The position numbers were made by a program, and so were the translations under genes. From an uncultured Granulicella sp. (GTDB lineage: Bacteria; Acidobacteriota; Terriglobia; Terriglobales; Acidobacteriaceae): 40,534 bases of DNA. Of the stretch, positions 8,435-16,222 are shown one piece after another; positions within the stretch are counted from its first letter, which is position 1, and each line of letters starts with the position of its first letter. The stretch covers positions 4,723-45,256 of the forward strand of contig CALMVK010000056.1 in NCBI GenBank assembly GCA_937873145.1. The letters are read 5' to 3'. Below the pieces are notes generated by a model. The model was not told the origin of the DNA, ran no database searches, and saw only the letters and a list, made by a program, of their open reading frames with translations.

Positions 8435-9853
8435 TTATGGACCGCACATGCACTGCTTGAAGTCGGACGCGCGATCATGGGACAAGGCGCAGGTGTATTG
8501 CGGCCAGACGAGGAAGAGCGGAGAGGTCTCGCCGGCGAGGAAGAACTTCTGGTACGCCTGGCTCTCCGGCTGCGATCCCGACTTGTCGGCTTGCAGCCGC
8601 TCGACCAGCGTGCGAACCGAGCGAGCAGAGAAATTGGGTTGATGGTACGTCTCGCGGAAGCTGTACTCCCGCGTCCACGCAGCGGCAGAAGCGCCATTCG
8701 GAAGCGTGTAGACCGTGTAATCGTCCAGGATGGCGGAGGCACGGTTGACCTCCGCGACGGTGAAGGCCGGCAGGTTGCCGTTGATGGCGGAGACCGCGGG
8801 AACGAGTTTGATCGGCACGGCAGCCGGATTTCCGGCGCGCTCCAGCAGGCGGAACTCATCCTCGTGGGTATGCGCGAAGAGCGCCACACGGATTACATCG
8901 GCATGCCGTTCCAGGGTGTCGGCAAGGGCGTCCGAGGCGAGAAACATCGTCGGCGGCCGGCTGCACATGGAGCGAAGATGCTTGAGCGTGTTGAAGGCGT
9001 CCGGTCCGGGAGGGATGTGGCCAAGCACCCAGACCTTCTCGCCATGTTCCTCTGCCGCGGTTAGTTCACGATCGAGCCACTGGAGCTGCTGCGTGGCTTC
9101 GTTTGCGGTCTGGCTGGGCGCGCAGTCCGCATAAAGGGCGGAACTATAGATGTCGTCCAGAACGACCAGGCGGGTCTTCTCCAGTCCGGCGAGTGGAACA
9201 CTGTAGAAGCCGCCCTGTTCGTAACTCTCCTGGGCTGACTTGCGCTCGGCAGCGGATGATCCGCGCAACCCATGAAGAACACCGGCACTGGTAGCCGCAA
9301 GAAAGCGGTCACGCGGAGCGAGGTGATAATCCCCACAGCTCGAATCGTTGTTCCCTAAAACAAAGTAGACCGGAACCGCAGGGAAAGTGGCGTCCACGCG
9401 AGAGATCACGTAGTTGACGGCTTTTTCAAGCAGCATGGTTCCGCTTCCTGGCGTGGCTTTGCCATGGGTCATGGCGTGATAGCGGCAGCCGAAGTCATGG
9501 ACGAGGAGGTCGCCGGTAATCGTGACAAACCCCGCCTGCGGTACCCGTTCACGCGCCGCCTTTAGAGTGGAGCTGAGCAGTGCGTCGTCAGGGTCGACCC
9601 CACGGCTGGAGCACTCAATCTGCATGGCACTGAAGTCAGTAGGCTGGGTAGGCGAGTCGGGCTCGGCGAGAATCTTCTGCCACGCTTCGATGGGAGCCTC
9701 GACGAGGCGTACGACCTTGGCGGGATCATGCAAAGGATCGAAGTGTACATCGCTGAGCAGAACCGCAGGCAGGTCCGTGCTGGGCACTGGCTGGGCGAGA
9801 AGAACGACAGGGCTGAGCGCCAGCAAAACCACCAGCAGAGTACGAACGCCCAT
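8435..9853 (-). CDS. Secreted metallophosphoesterase, acid-sphingomyelinase-like phosphodiesterase family
   Basis: This is a calcineurin-type phosphoesterase with a signal peptide (residues 1-20, ending LLAQPVP), so it acts outside the cytoplasm. The dimetal motifs are in order: D35 and H37 in LLSDVHFDP, TGDLLVHD near 115, LGNNDSSCGDYH near 167, LGHIPPG near 277 and FAHTHEDEF near 330. The length (472 aa) and the long insert between the GNND and GH motifs resemble acid sphingomyelinase-like phosphodiesterases; the substrate is unknown. Several Cys (CSSRGV, CGDY, CAPSQ, CSRPP, CALS, CMC) could form disulfides, consistent with export. The gene stands alone, convergent with cobA and divergent from the YceI gene. 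Confidence 0.85.
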   Translation of the reverse strand: MGVRTLLVVLLALSPVVLLAQPVPSTDLPAVLLSDVHFDPLHDPAKVVRLVEAPIEAWQKILAEPDSPTQPTDFSAMQIECSSRGVDPDDALLSSTLKAARERVPQAGFVTITGDLLVHDFGCRYHAMTHGKATPGSGTMLLEKAVNYVISRVDATFPAVPVYFVLGNNDSSCGDYHLAPRDRFLAATSAGVLHGLRGSSAAERKSAQESYEQGGFYSVPLAGLEKTRLVVLDDIYSSALYADCAPSQTANEATQQLQWLDRELTAAEEHGEKVWVLGHIPPGPDAFNTLKHLRSMCSRPPTMFLASDALADTLERHADVIRVALFAHTHEDEFRLLERAGNPAAVPIKLVPAVSAINGNLPAFTVAEVNRASAILDDYTVYTLPNGASAAAWTREYSFRETYHQPNFSARSVRTLVERLQADKSGSQPESQAYQKFFLAGETSPLFLVWPQYTCALSHDRASDFKQCMCGP

Positions 9854-9926
9854 GCGGAACCAGATCCTTTATGTGTGGCACTGCCCTCAGAGTACCCCAG
9901 AAACGGCCGAACGTTTAGGGGAGATC

Positions 9927-9955
9927 TGTACAACGAAAGGGTCGGACCCTATAGT
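9927..9955 (+). promoter_or_regulatory. Candidate promoter of the YceI gene
   Basis: TATAGT at 9950-9955 is a good -10 hexamer, with CTGTAC 17 nt upstream as a weak -35. An 11-nt palindrome GGGTCGGACCC (9939-9949) fills most of the spacer and could be a regulator site. The start point would be near 9962, about 28 nt before the proposed TTG start. Confidence 0.35.
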
Positions 9956-9989
9956 ATTTGTTATCCCTGCTTCAAAAAATGAGGTCCCT

Positions 9990-10571
9990 TTGTACTTACG
10001 GAAGAAACTTTGCGTGGCGATGTTTTTTGCGAGCATCCCCTTGGCAGTACCGGCGCAGATGACCAGCTGGAAGATTGATCCCGTGCACTCGGGTGTCGAG
10101 TTTAAGATTCGTCATCTGGGGGTTTCAAATGTGCGCGGCACGTTTTCAAAGCCCATGGGTGTGATCCGGCTGGACGAGAAGGACGTGACCAAGTCTTCAG
10201 TCGAGGCAACAATCCAGGCAGATACGGTGAACACAAACGAAGATGCACGCGACAAGCACCTGAAGAGCGCAGAGTTCTTCGATGTGGAGAAGCATCCGGC
10301 AATCACGTTCAAGTCCACTTCGCTTGCCAACAACGGCGGGAAACTGACCATGACGGGCGACCTGACGATGAACGGCGTGACCAAGCCGGTGACGCTGGCG
10401 CTCGACGGACCTGCTCCGCCGCAGACCGATGGCAAGGGTGTGACGCGCAGTGGCTTTTCGGCAACTGGAACGATCTCTCGTTCGGACTTTAACTTCGGCT
10501 CAAAATACGGTTCGCCGATCATTGGGAACGATGTGCAGTTCACGATTGACGTGGAGATGGACAAGCAGTAG
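9990..10571 (+). CDS. YceI-family periplasmic lipid-binding protein
   Basis: YceI proteins are exported lipocalin-like barrels that bind isoprenoid lipids such as polyprenyl chains. The mature part shows the family pattern: WKIDPVHSGVEFKIRHLGVS, VRGTFSKPMG, AFFDVEKHPAITFKSTS-like segment near the middle, GDLTMNGVTKPVTL and SRSDFNFG, ending with VQFTIDVEMDK. The frame stays open far upstream into the divergent phosphoesterase gene, but the sensible start is TTG at 9990: GAGG precedes it by six nt and the product then begins with a normal signal peptide (YLRKK, a hydrophobic stretch, VPAQ). An ATG at 10020 would remove most of that signal. The gene is monocistronic, followed by a strong hairpin. 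Confidence 0.88.
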   Translation: MYLRKKLCVAMFFASIPLAVPAQMTSWKIDPVHSGVEFKIRHLGVSNVRGTFSKPMGVIRLDEKDVTKSSVEATIQADTVNTNEDARDKHLKSAEFFDVEKHPAITFKSTSLANNGGKLTMTGDLTMNGVTKPVTLALDGPAPPQTDGKGVTRSGFSATGTISRSDFNFGSKYGSPIIGNDVQFTIDVEMDKQ

Positions 10572-10580
10572 CGTCGCGCA

Positions 10581-10616
10581 TTTGGGCAAGGTATCCCCAG
10601 GGGTACTTTGCCCAAA
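10581..10616. terminator. Bidirectional hairpin between the YceI gene and the response regulator gene
   Basis: The outer arms TTTGGGCAA (10581-10589) and TTGCCCAAA (10608-10616) are perfect complements. The inner part GTATCCCC/GGGGTAC continues the stem with one bulge. The hairpin lies just after the YceI stop and between two convergent genes, so it probably ends transcription from one or both sides, although the T-runs are short. Confidence 0.65.
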
Positions 10617-10741
10617 GCTAAAGTGTTTCGTTGCCAGGACTAAGAAGGTATACCTGCTTAGCAAACGATTGATTCTAAACCTACCTTTGTATAAGTTGCA
10701 GGCGCGAAGTGAAAGCCTGACGGCGCTTCACACGGCATCGC

Positions 10742-11524
10742 TCAGCCTTTGGCCCGCATCTGTACATGATTCGAATCCCCTGTCGGCGGCGGCGGCTGTT
10801 CGGCTTCATCGTACTTCTTGAGCAGCTGGTGATGAAGACAGTAGAGTGCAAGCTCGAGTCGGTCGGAGACGCCGAGTTTGTCATAAACTTTGCGCAGATA
10901 GTTCTTGATGACCTGTTCAGTCGTCCCAATCTGGTAAGCAATCTCCTTGTTACGCATACCGCGAGTAATACAGCTAATAATGGCAAGCTCTTTTTTCGAG
11001 AGCTTGGGCTGGGTGCGCGGATTGGTAAGACTTGTAGCTTGTGAGCGATACGCCTCGATCACCCAACTGATAGATTGATTGTCGATCCATGTCTCCCCAT
11101 CCGCGATCTTGCGGACGCACTTGATCAGAAGGTCAGGCGAGATGGAGCGGGGAACGACACCGCGCACCCCGCGCCGGTAGAGCTCGACGGTGTTCGACTC
11201 GTCGCTCTCGCTCACCTGCACAATGATCTTGGCTTCGGGCGCGCGCCGGACAAGCTCCGGGATGGCATCGACAGTCCCGGCGATCAGCGCGCCTTCGAGG
11301 AAGACGACATCGGTCGGATAGCGATGCAGTGCCGCGTAAAGATTAGGCAAGGTCTCGGCCTGGGCGACGACGCGGATGTCATCTTCCAACGCAAACACCT
11401 TGCGCATGCCAACCCGATAGATCACCTGCGAGTCGGCAAGAATGATACGAATGGCGGCTGTACCCTCGGAATCGTCTTCTTCGATCTCGGGTGGTTCGTT
11501 CGAACTGATGTCGACCACATTCAT
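10742..11524 (-). CDS. NarL/LuxR-type response regulator with an atypical receiver (phospho-acceptor Asp replaced by Glu)
   Basis: An N-terminal receiver-like domain (about residues 24-140) is followed by a LuxR-type helix-turn-helix (about 174-229, with LSKKELAIISCITRGMRNKEIA and VIKNYLRKVYDKLGVSDR). The receiver is degenerate: the acidic pair is D31-S32 (ILADSQ), the phospho-acceptor position in DVVFLEG is E77 instead of Asp, and the usual Lys is R126 (VVPRSIS). It probably does not take phosphate in the normal way and may be constitutively active or controlled by binding. I prefer ATG 11524: it overlaps the PilZ stop as ATGA and has GAGG eight nt upstream. A TTG at 11542 would add six residues. 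The C-terminal tail is Pro-rich. Confidence 0.85.
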   Translation of the reverse strand: MNVVDISSNEPPEIEEDDSEGTAAIRIILADSQVIYRVGMRKVFALEDDIRVVAQAETLPNLYAALHRYPTDVVFLEGALIAGTVDAIPELVRRAPEAKIIVQVSESDESNTVELYRRGVRGVVPRSISPDLLIKCVRKIADGETWIDNQSISWVIEAYRSQATSLTNPRTQPKLSKKELAIISCITRGMRNKEIAYQIGTTEQVIKNYLRKVYDKLGVSDRLELALYCLHHQLLKKYDEAEQPPPPTGDSNHVQMRAKG

Positions 11525-11847
11525 CCTTCGGTCCTCAAGCAATACTCATCGATGATGGCGGCAGCTTGAGTCTCCTCGCCTTGCCTCTGATGACGGACGA
11601 CTCGGCCAACGCATTGGATTGAAACATCCTCTTCCGTTCCCATGACCGCCGCCGGCATGCGAATGATGAACTCAATCCGGCTGTCGACCTCGGGAACAAC
11701 CGGTCCAGTAAAGAGAATGCCGTTGGCGGAGATATTTTCCGTCAATGCGTCGATCTGTCCTTGTTCAGAGGTAACTTGCAAGGGCAGACGCATGGGAAAA
11801 CGAACGGCGGTACGAACCTGATCTGTTTCAGTAGCAACTGCGCTCAT
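11521..11847 (-). CDS. PilZ-domain protein, probable c-di-GMP receptor
   Basis: PilZ domains bind cyclic di-GMP through an RxxxR motif and a D/NxSxxG motif. Both are intact in this 108-aa protein: RFPMR near residues 16-20 and NISANG near 38-43. The rest is the small beta-barrel, with VDSRIEFIIRMP and VSIQCVGRVVRH. It is a single-domain protein, so it must act by binding a partner. The obvious candidate is the response regulator whose start overlaps this stop by four bases (ATGA). The ATG at 11845-11847 has AAAGGA about six nt upstream. It is the first gene of the unit. Confidence 0.88.
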   Translation of the reverse strand: MSAVATETDQVRTAVRFPMRLPLQVTSEQGQIDALTENISANGILFTGPVVPEVDSRIEFIIRMPAAVMGTEEDVSIQCVGRVVRHQRQGEETQAAAIIDEYCLRTEG

Positions 11848-12051
11848 TTAGTGTCCTTTTCAGCGGGCGTACGAGTTGTTCAATGGAACGTATCGGCAAA
11901 AGTGTACCGCAGCATCAGCAAAATTTACGACGAAAGTGCCGGAGGTACTGTTACCTTATGTTCCATTTTGGGCAAAGGCGGCAACAGACCAGAGCAACCA
12001 GCACGGTCAAAGACAGTGCAAAGAATGCACAAAGGTCCGTAAAGCAACCAT
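11848..12051 (-). promoter_or_regulatory. Upstream region of the PilZ-regulator operon with small dyads
   Basis: This 204-nt gene-free region must hold the promoter of the PilZ gene. A 12-nt dyad GGTACTGTTACC lies at 11944-11955. An 8-bp inverted pair, AATGGAAC at 11882-11889 and GTTCCATT at 11960-11967, is spaced 70 nt apart, a layout compatible with looping or two half-sites. I see no clear -35/-10 pair. Significance is uncertain, because short repeats occur by chance. Confidence 0.3.
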
Positions 12052-13269
12052 CTATCCTTCGGGGAAGAAGACAGCCGATCCCCCGACCCAGGCCCGGTCG
12101 CGATTGTGGTCGACACCCATCATCGCACCGCGGCCAAGGCGTAGCAGGTGCGTGACGGGGATCATCTCGGGCGCGTCCTCAGGCCAGAGATACATGACGC
12201 GGATCTCAGCTTGCGTCGGGCCTTCGGGAGTGGTGATGACCGGCTCGAAACGCACACGCTCCTGGAGCAGATAGGCCGCGCGTTCGGCGTGCGGAATGGA
12301 GGCAAGATCACGATCCGTAGGCGCGAACTGGATTCCGCGTCCAGCGAAGGAGTAAAGCGGCTTGAGAATCAGCTGCTCACGGTCCCGCGGGAGGGTTTCG
12401 CGCTCTCCGGCAAACCACTGGTCGAGGAAGACGGCGGCAGGAACGGAGGCGTGGCGCAGGAAAGGCAGCGAGAACTTGCTGATGCGGAAGTACCAATTGG
12501 GCTGGCCGGCCCACTCAACGGCAAGGTCGTCGCGGAGGTCGAAGGCGGCATGGATGTCTTTGCGCTTCCACTCATCGACGATGGCGCGATTGTAGATGCG
12601 CTCGATCGGAACCCAGGTGCCGCGGCGGCTATAGAACAGTCGATTCCCTTCCCGCTTGATGCGCGCAACATCGACGATGGGGATGCCGAGGCGGTCCTGG
12701 TGAATGTGAAAGTCGGGCAGGGTCTTCTGGGATTCAGGCTCGATCTCCATCAGGACGACGTTTTCGGGGTCGTGATCGGCGAGGATGGTGCGGCTGAGAA
12801 GAGACCAGTAGGCGTCGCTCGAAAGGCCGCCGGGGCGCCAGGCGAGGGTGGAATCCAACCCGAAGACACTGCGGTACTGCTCGCAGGCGACCTCCTGGTA
12901 GCCGAAGATGGAGGGAAAGGCCTGGAGCTCGACGAGTTTGGGCTGGAGGTCTCCGGCTTCGTCGCGGACGAGGCCGAAGTCGGCGGTCATGAAGTGCGGG
13001 CGGGCGGTATCGTTGGGGACGCGGAAGGCAGCGGGAATAGCGGCGTCGGCGCGGACGAGGTAGCCCGGATCGTCGATGAGCTGATGGGTAAGCTGGCGGC
13101 CGATCTCGGCCATCTGCTCGAGCAGGGCGCGGGGAAAGAAGCCGGGAGTTTCGGCGATGCGGAACTGGATTTCGGTGCGCGTAAGGCGATTGAGGTTGCT
13201 GAGGAGCTCGGCGTAGCGGGCGGGGGAGAACTGGCGCTGGTTGAAGATTTGGCGGTAGGGCTCAAGCAT
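12052..13269 (-). CDS. Uncharacterised ATP-grasp enzyme (glutathionylspermidine-synthase-like fold)
   Basis: ATP-grasp enzymes join a carboxylate to an amine or thiol through an acyl-phosphate. The C-terminal third of this 405-aa protein carries an ATP-grasp core: QLILKPLYSFAGRGIQF (ATP-binding Lys and glycine-rich loop), YLLQERVRFEP (hinge and adenine contact), AEIRVMYLW and a final metal/loop segment with GVDHNRDRAWVGGS. The N-terminal part has KLVELQAFPSIFGYQEV. I do not know its substrate; similarity to glutathionylspermidine-synthase-type ligases is by pattern only. The ATG at 13267-13269 begins two nt after the stop of the 76-aa gene, so translation is coupled, and it ends the four-gene operon. 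No catalytic peptidase/amidase domain is fused to it. Confidence 0.7.
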   Translation of the reverse strand: MLEPYRQIFNQRQFSPARYAELLSNLNRLTRTEIQFRIAETPGFFPRALLEQMAEIGRQLTHQLIDDPGYLVRADAAIPAAFRVPNDTARPHFMTADFGLVRDEAGDLQPKLVELQAFPSIFGYQEVACEQYRSVFGLDSTLAWRPGGLSSDAYWSLLSRTILADHDPENVVLMEIEPESQKTLPDFHIHQDRLGIPIVDVARIKREGNRLFYSRRGTWVPIERIYNRAIVDEWKRKDIHAAFDLRDDLAVEWAGQPNWYFRISKFSLPFLRHASVPAAVFLDQWFAGERETLPRDREQLILKPLYSFAGRGIQFAPTDRDLASIPHAERAAYLLQERVRFEPVITTPEGPTQAEIRVMYLWPEDAPEMIPVTHLLRLGRGAMMGVDHNRDRAWVGGSAVFFPEG

Positions 13270-13271
13270 GG

Positions 13272-13502
13272 TTAGTAGACAGGCGCGACGACTGCGCATC
13301 TCGCCCCGAGCTCACGCATAGAGGACGTGAGGATCTCTGCTTGCGTCTCCGGAACTTCAATCGTTACTTCCTCGTCATCGAGGATGGTGTCGGTGACTCG
13401 TTTTGCCCGCATAAGGGAGTAGCCAAGGCTTTCCTGGAGCAGCTTGGTGAACTTCACCTTGTTGAAGCCTACGTTCCAGCCAGAAAGCTGTACGGTCATC
13501 AT
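13272..13502 (-). CDS. 76-aa protein resembling the C-terminal domain of ribosomal protein L7/L12
   Basis: The pattern GFNKVKFTKLLQESLGYSLMRAKRVTD, then a strand (EEVTIEVP) and a helix ending ELGARCAVV, follows the L7/L12 C-terminal fold (G..KI.VIK..RE.TGL.LKEAK... then ...L...GA.VE). This is recognition by eye and not proof. There is no L12 dimerisation domain, so it is not a ribosomal stalk protein. This fold also occurs in ClpS and in small interaction modules. The start ATG 13500-13502 (a second ATG follows directly) overlaps the preceding stop as ATGA, and GGAGG lies seven nt upstream. The ATP-grasp gene starts two nt after its stop, which suggests the two products work together. Confidence 0.65.
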   Translation of the reverse strand: MMTVQLSGWNVGFNKVKFTKLLQESLGYSLMRAKRVTDTILDDEEVTIEVPETQAEILTSSMRELGARCAVVAPVY

Positions 13503-13822
13503 CGTTGCACCTCCACCTGAATCGGACTTGGGACACTTCCTGCACGTCCACCAGAAGTACGCTTCCCGCCCTGAACGATCACTCGTGAGACATTCTCTAT
13601 TTGACCGACTACGTTCGCAAAAGTTCGGATCAGAGTTCTGGTTAACCCTCGACCTTCGACCTGAGCTCCCTTGATAAGGAGAGTATCTTCGAGCCGAATG
13701 AATTCCGCAATAACCATCACGATTGAGTTCCCGAGCAGCAACGCCAAACTTACCGTCATCCCGTCGTGCTCACGAACGATAATGCCGGCCTGCATATAGG
13801 CATCTCGATCGTCGACGTTCAA
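13499..13822 (-). CDS. 107-aa protein of unknown function
   Basis: I do not recognise a family. The product has an alpha/beta look: a hydrophobic central part (SLALLLGNSIVMVIAEFI) followed by DTLLIKGAQVEGRG, a helix (LTRTLIRTFANVVGQIE) and a Gly/Arg-rich tail (GGKRTSGGRAG). No signal peptide or clear membrane segment is seen. The TTG start at 13820-13822 is preferred because AGAGGA lies eight nt upstream; an ATG nine codons later has no such site. It sits 14 nt after the aminopeptidase gene and overlaps the 76-aa gene by four bases, so it is part of a tightly coupled operon. Conservation of this gene with its neighbours would be the best clue to function. Confidence 0.65.
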   Translation of the reverse strand: MNVDDRDAYMQAGIIVREHDGMTVSLALLLGNSIVMVIAEFIRLEDTLLIKGAQVEGRGLTRTLIRTFANVVGQIENVSRVIVQGGKRTSGGRAGSVPSPIQVEVQR

Positions 13823-13836
13823 GAGCTAAGTCCTCT

Positions 13837-14946
13837 TTAAGCGCCGATCAGAAACTCGCCATCACGCATAATCTGCTCTTCTCCAGCGGCCGTGCCGAGC
13901 CAGATGTTGAAGCCCAGGCCGACGACGTCGATGTGCGTCGAGGACTTCCACTTGGCACCGGTGTGGGCTCCGTAGGGGTCGCCGAAGGCGATGTGGACGC
14001 CGGGAAACTTTTCATCCTGGAGGATGTTGCCGATGACGCGCTCGACGCCAATGTTGGTGCCGATGGCGAACTCGCCGACGCGGTTGGAGTTTTCGTCGGT
14101 GTGGGTGTAGGCCCAGAAGTCCTGCTCGAGCTGCTTGTTGGGTGAAGTGGCGCGAACGATGCGGTTGCCCTCGATCGAAATGGTGAGGGGGTGTGCGGTG
14201 ATGAGGCCGTAGGTCTTACAGAGGAAGTCGCCGACGACGCCATCGACCACGAAGACGCCGTTGACCTCGCCGGGCGCGGTGAAACACTCGCCGCCCGGAA
14301 GATTGCCCCATTTTTCCTGGCTGATGATGCCGGAGGTCTTGAACCAGCGATAGTCGGGGTTCATCTGGGCGTGGATGTCGGTGCCGGCGGCGGTGGTGGC
14401 GCGGATGTAGCTGGCCTTGCGCACCTTGTCGAGGACCAGCTGGCTGAGCTGGTCGACGGCGTTGAAGTCGGCGCGCATGCCGCCGGTCATGATCTCGGGC
14501 GTGATGTTGACCATGTGGGCGTGGCGCATGCGGCGGCGATTGACGACGTCGGTCATCTGCATGCGGCTGCGGAGTTCGTTCGGCTGGACCTCGACGGCGA
14601 AGATGCTGACCTGCGCGGACTCCATGTCTTCGAGGATGATCTGGGGCATGCCGTCGAGCGGACGCGGGGCAAGCTCTTCGAGCACGAAGCCATGCCAGGT
14701 GCAGCCCAAGGCTTCGAGCTCGACAGCCATGGAAGCGGCGATGGTGAGGCAAGCGCGGTCGGTGATCAGGGTCACGCGCTCCTCCGGCTGCACCTTGAGG
14801 CAGGTGCGAACGGCATTGCGGGCGCCCTCGGCAAACTGTGGAGGACAGCTCACCATGAGCAGGTCAGTCAACGGCTGAACCGGGCTCTGAGCGGTCTGTC
14901 CGGTTAGGACAGGGGCGACTGGATTTTCGAGCGAGTTGACTGACAT
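13837..14946 (-). CDS. M29-family metallo-aminopeptidase (leucyl aminopeptidase, thermophilic type)
   Basis: M29 peptidases are dimeric, two-metal aminopeptidases that remove N-terminal residues from peptides. The 369-aa product shows the family's C-terminal metal-site pattern: a Glu in APGEVNGVFVVDG, a Glu in VGEFAIGTNIG, then HIAFGDPYG and the STHIDVVG His-Asp pair. The N-terminal part (ARNAVRTCLKVQPEERVTLITD) matches the family's first domain. The start ATG 14944-14946 gives a normal protein; there is no ribosome-binding site, but TATTCT lies six nt upstream, so the message could be leaderless. It is the first gene of an operon with the 107-aa, 76-aa and ATP-grasp genes, which makes a role in processing a dedicated peptide possible. 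Confidence 0.85.
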   Translation of the reverse strand: MSVNSLENPVAPVLTGQTAQSPVQPLTDLLMVSCPPQFAEGARNAVRTCLKVQPEERVTLITDRACLTIAASMAVELEALGCTWHGFVLEELAPRPLDGMPQIILEDMESAQVSIFAVEVQPNELRSRMQMTDVVNRRRMRHAHMVNITPEIMTGGMRADFNAVDQLSQLVLDKVRKASYIRATTAAGTDIHAQMNPDYRWFKTSGIISQEKWGNLPGGECFTAPGEVNGVFVVDGVVGDFLCKTYGLITAHPLTISIEGNRIVRATSPNKQLEQDFWAYTHTDENSNRVGEFAIGTNIGVERVIGNILQDEKFPGVHIAFGDPYGAHTGAKWKSSTHIDVVGLGFNIWLGTAAGEEQIMRDGEFLIGA

Positions 14947-15170
14947 AACTTTAGAATAACGCCTTGACCACAAATTCTGCCGTGATCTTTCACCTAAGCT
15001 TCACATTGGACAGAGTTGTTCGCCCACGGCGCGTAAAAGTCTTATCCAGGGGCGTCAATGGTTCAGATCCTTCTCTACATGCCGTCCTTGCTGTGCGATC
15101 GGGACCGGTGTGCGAAAATCGCCTTCTAAGCCGCGCGCATCCAACCATAAACCAGGAGACGAAGACGCCA

Positions 15171-16178
15171 ATGAAACTGACCGCCGGGAAGCTTGCAGGG
15201 TTGAAAGCAGTGTCGAACGAACGCGGGGTAATTGCCGCGGCCGCGATGGATCAACGTGGATCGCTGCAGAAGTCGCTGGCCAAGGAGAAGGGCGGCATCA
15301 TCAACTCGGACCACTTGGGCGAGTTCAAAACGCTGGTCACCGAGGTCCTGACGCGCCACGCGTCGGCAATTCTATTGGACCCGGAGTATGGCCTCGACGC
15401 TTCCAAGCACCGGGGCAAGGCCGGTCTGCTGCTGGCCTACGAAAAAACCGGCTACGACGCAAGCATGACCGGGCGTTTGCCGGATTTACTGGATCTGTGG
15501 AGCGTGCGGCGGCTCAAAGAAGCGGGTGCGGATTGCATCAAGGTTCTGCTCTACTACACTCCCTTTGAAAAGTCCGGCATCAACGACCTGAAGCACGCCT
15601 GGATCGAGCGGATCGGCGACGAGTGCATCGCACACGACATTCCGTTTTTCCTGGAGTTTGTCGGGTACGACGTGGAAGGCGGCGACGAAAAATCGCTGGA
15701 ATACGCGAAGTTGAAGCCGAAGATCGTATCGGGTTCGATGGCCGAGTTTGGTAAAGCGCGCTACAACGTCGATGTACTGAAGGTTGAAGTCCCGATTGAA
15801 ATCAGCTACATGACCGGCAGTAGAACCTACAAGGGAGTAGCCGCGTACTCACGCGGAGAGGCTCTACAGCACTTCCGGGATGCGGAGTCGATGACCCACA
15901 AACCCTTCATCTATCTCTCCGCGGGCGTTACCAATGCAGTCTTCATTGAAACTTTGGAGTTGGCCGCCGAGGCGGGCACCAAGTTCAATGGCGTGCTGTG
16001 CGGCCGGGCGACCTGGAAGGACGGCATCGTTGTGTATGCGACCAAGGGTCCAGACGCGTTCAAGGATTGGTTGGAGACGACTGGCGTTGAAAATATTAAG
16101 AATGTGAACAAGGCAATTGAAGCTGCAACCCCCTGGTCGTTGAAGTACGGAGCAAACTCAATGCAAGAGTTGGGCTAA
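15171..16178 (+). CDS. lacD: Tagatose 1,6-bisphosphate aldolase, LacD type
   Basis: LacD is a class I (Schiff-base) aldolase that splits tagatose 1,6-bisphosphate, and often related ketose bisphosphates, into dihydroxyacetone phosphate and glyceraldehyde 3-phosphate. The 335-aa product matches the family throughout: KLTAGKLAGLKAVS, IAAAAMDQRGSL, ILLDPEYGLDASK, LLAYEKTGYDAS, DVLKVEVP (Schiff-base Lys K204) and FNGVLCGRATWKDG. The frame is open upstream to 14964, but ATG 15171 starts exactly where the family begins and has AGGAG about 12 nt upstream. No other lac or gat genes are near, so its pathway is unclear; a wider aldolase role is possible. It is monocistronic, in a divergent arrangement with the M29 peptidase gene. 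Confidence 0.92.
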   Translation: MKLTAGKLAGLKAVSNERGVIAAAAMDQRGSLQKSLAKEKGGIINSDHLGEFKTLVTEVLTRHASAILLDPEYGLDASKHRGKAGLLLAYEKTGYDASMTGRLPDLLDLWSVRRLKEAGADCIKVLLYYTPFEKSGINDLKHAWIERIGDECIAHDIPFFLEFVGYDVEGGDEKSLEYAKLKPKIVSGSMAEFGKARYNVDVLKVEVPIEISYMTGSRTYKGVAAYSRGEALQHFRDAESMTHKPFIYLSAGVTNAVFIETLELAAEAGTKFNGVLCGRATWKDGIVVYATKGPDAFKDWLETTGVENIKNVNKAIEAATPWSLKYGANSMQELG

Positions 16179-16222
16179 GAGGTTTGGGGGAGGGGGATGA
16201 GAAAGTACCCCTTCCCTTCCTC
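16179..16222 (+). terminator. Possible terminator after lacD
   Basis: A purine-rich run directly after the lacD stop (16179-16196) can pair with a pyrimidine-rich run (16208-16222) to give an imperfect GC-rich hairpin. No T-run follows, so the call is weak. Confidence 0.35.

Noticed and set aside
9522..9989. Upstream extension of the YceI frame into the divergent phosphoesterase gene
   Set aside because: The extra sequence is antisense to a clear gene, and a signal peptide plus GAGG site mark the real start at 9990.
12148..13275. Long open frame on the plus strand, opposite the ATP-grasp gene
   Set aside because: Its translation is Gly/Glu/Val/Asp-rich without domains, the usual mirror image of a strongly biased high-GC gene; the minus-strand product has ATP-grasp motifs.
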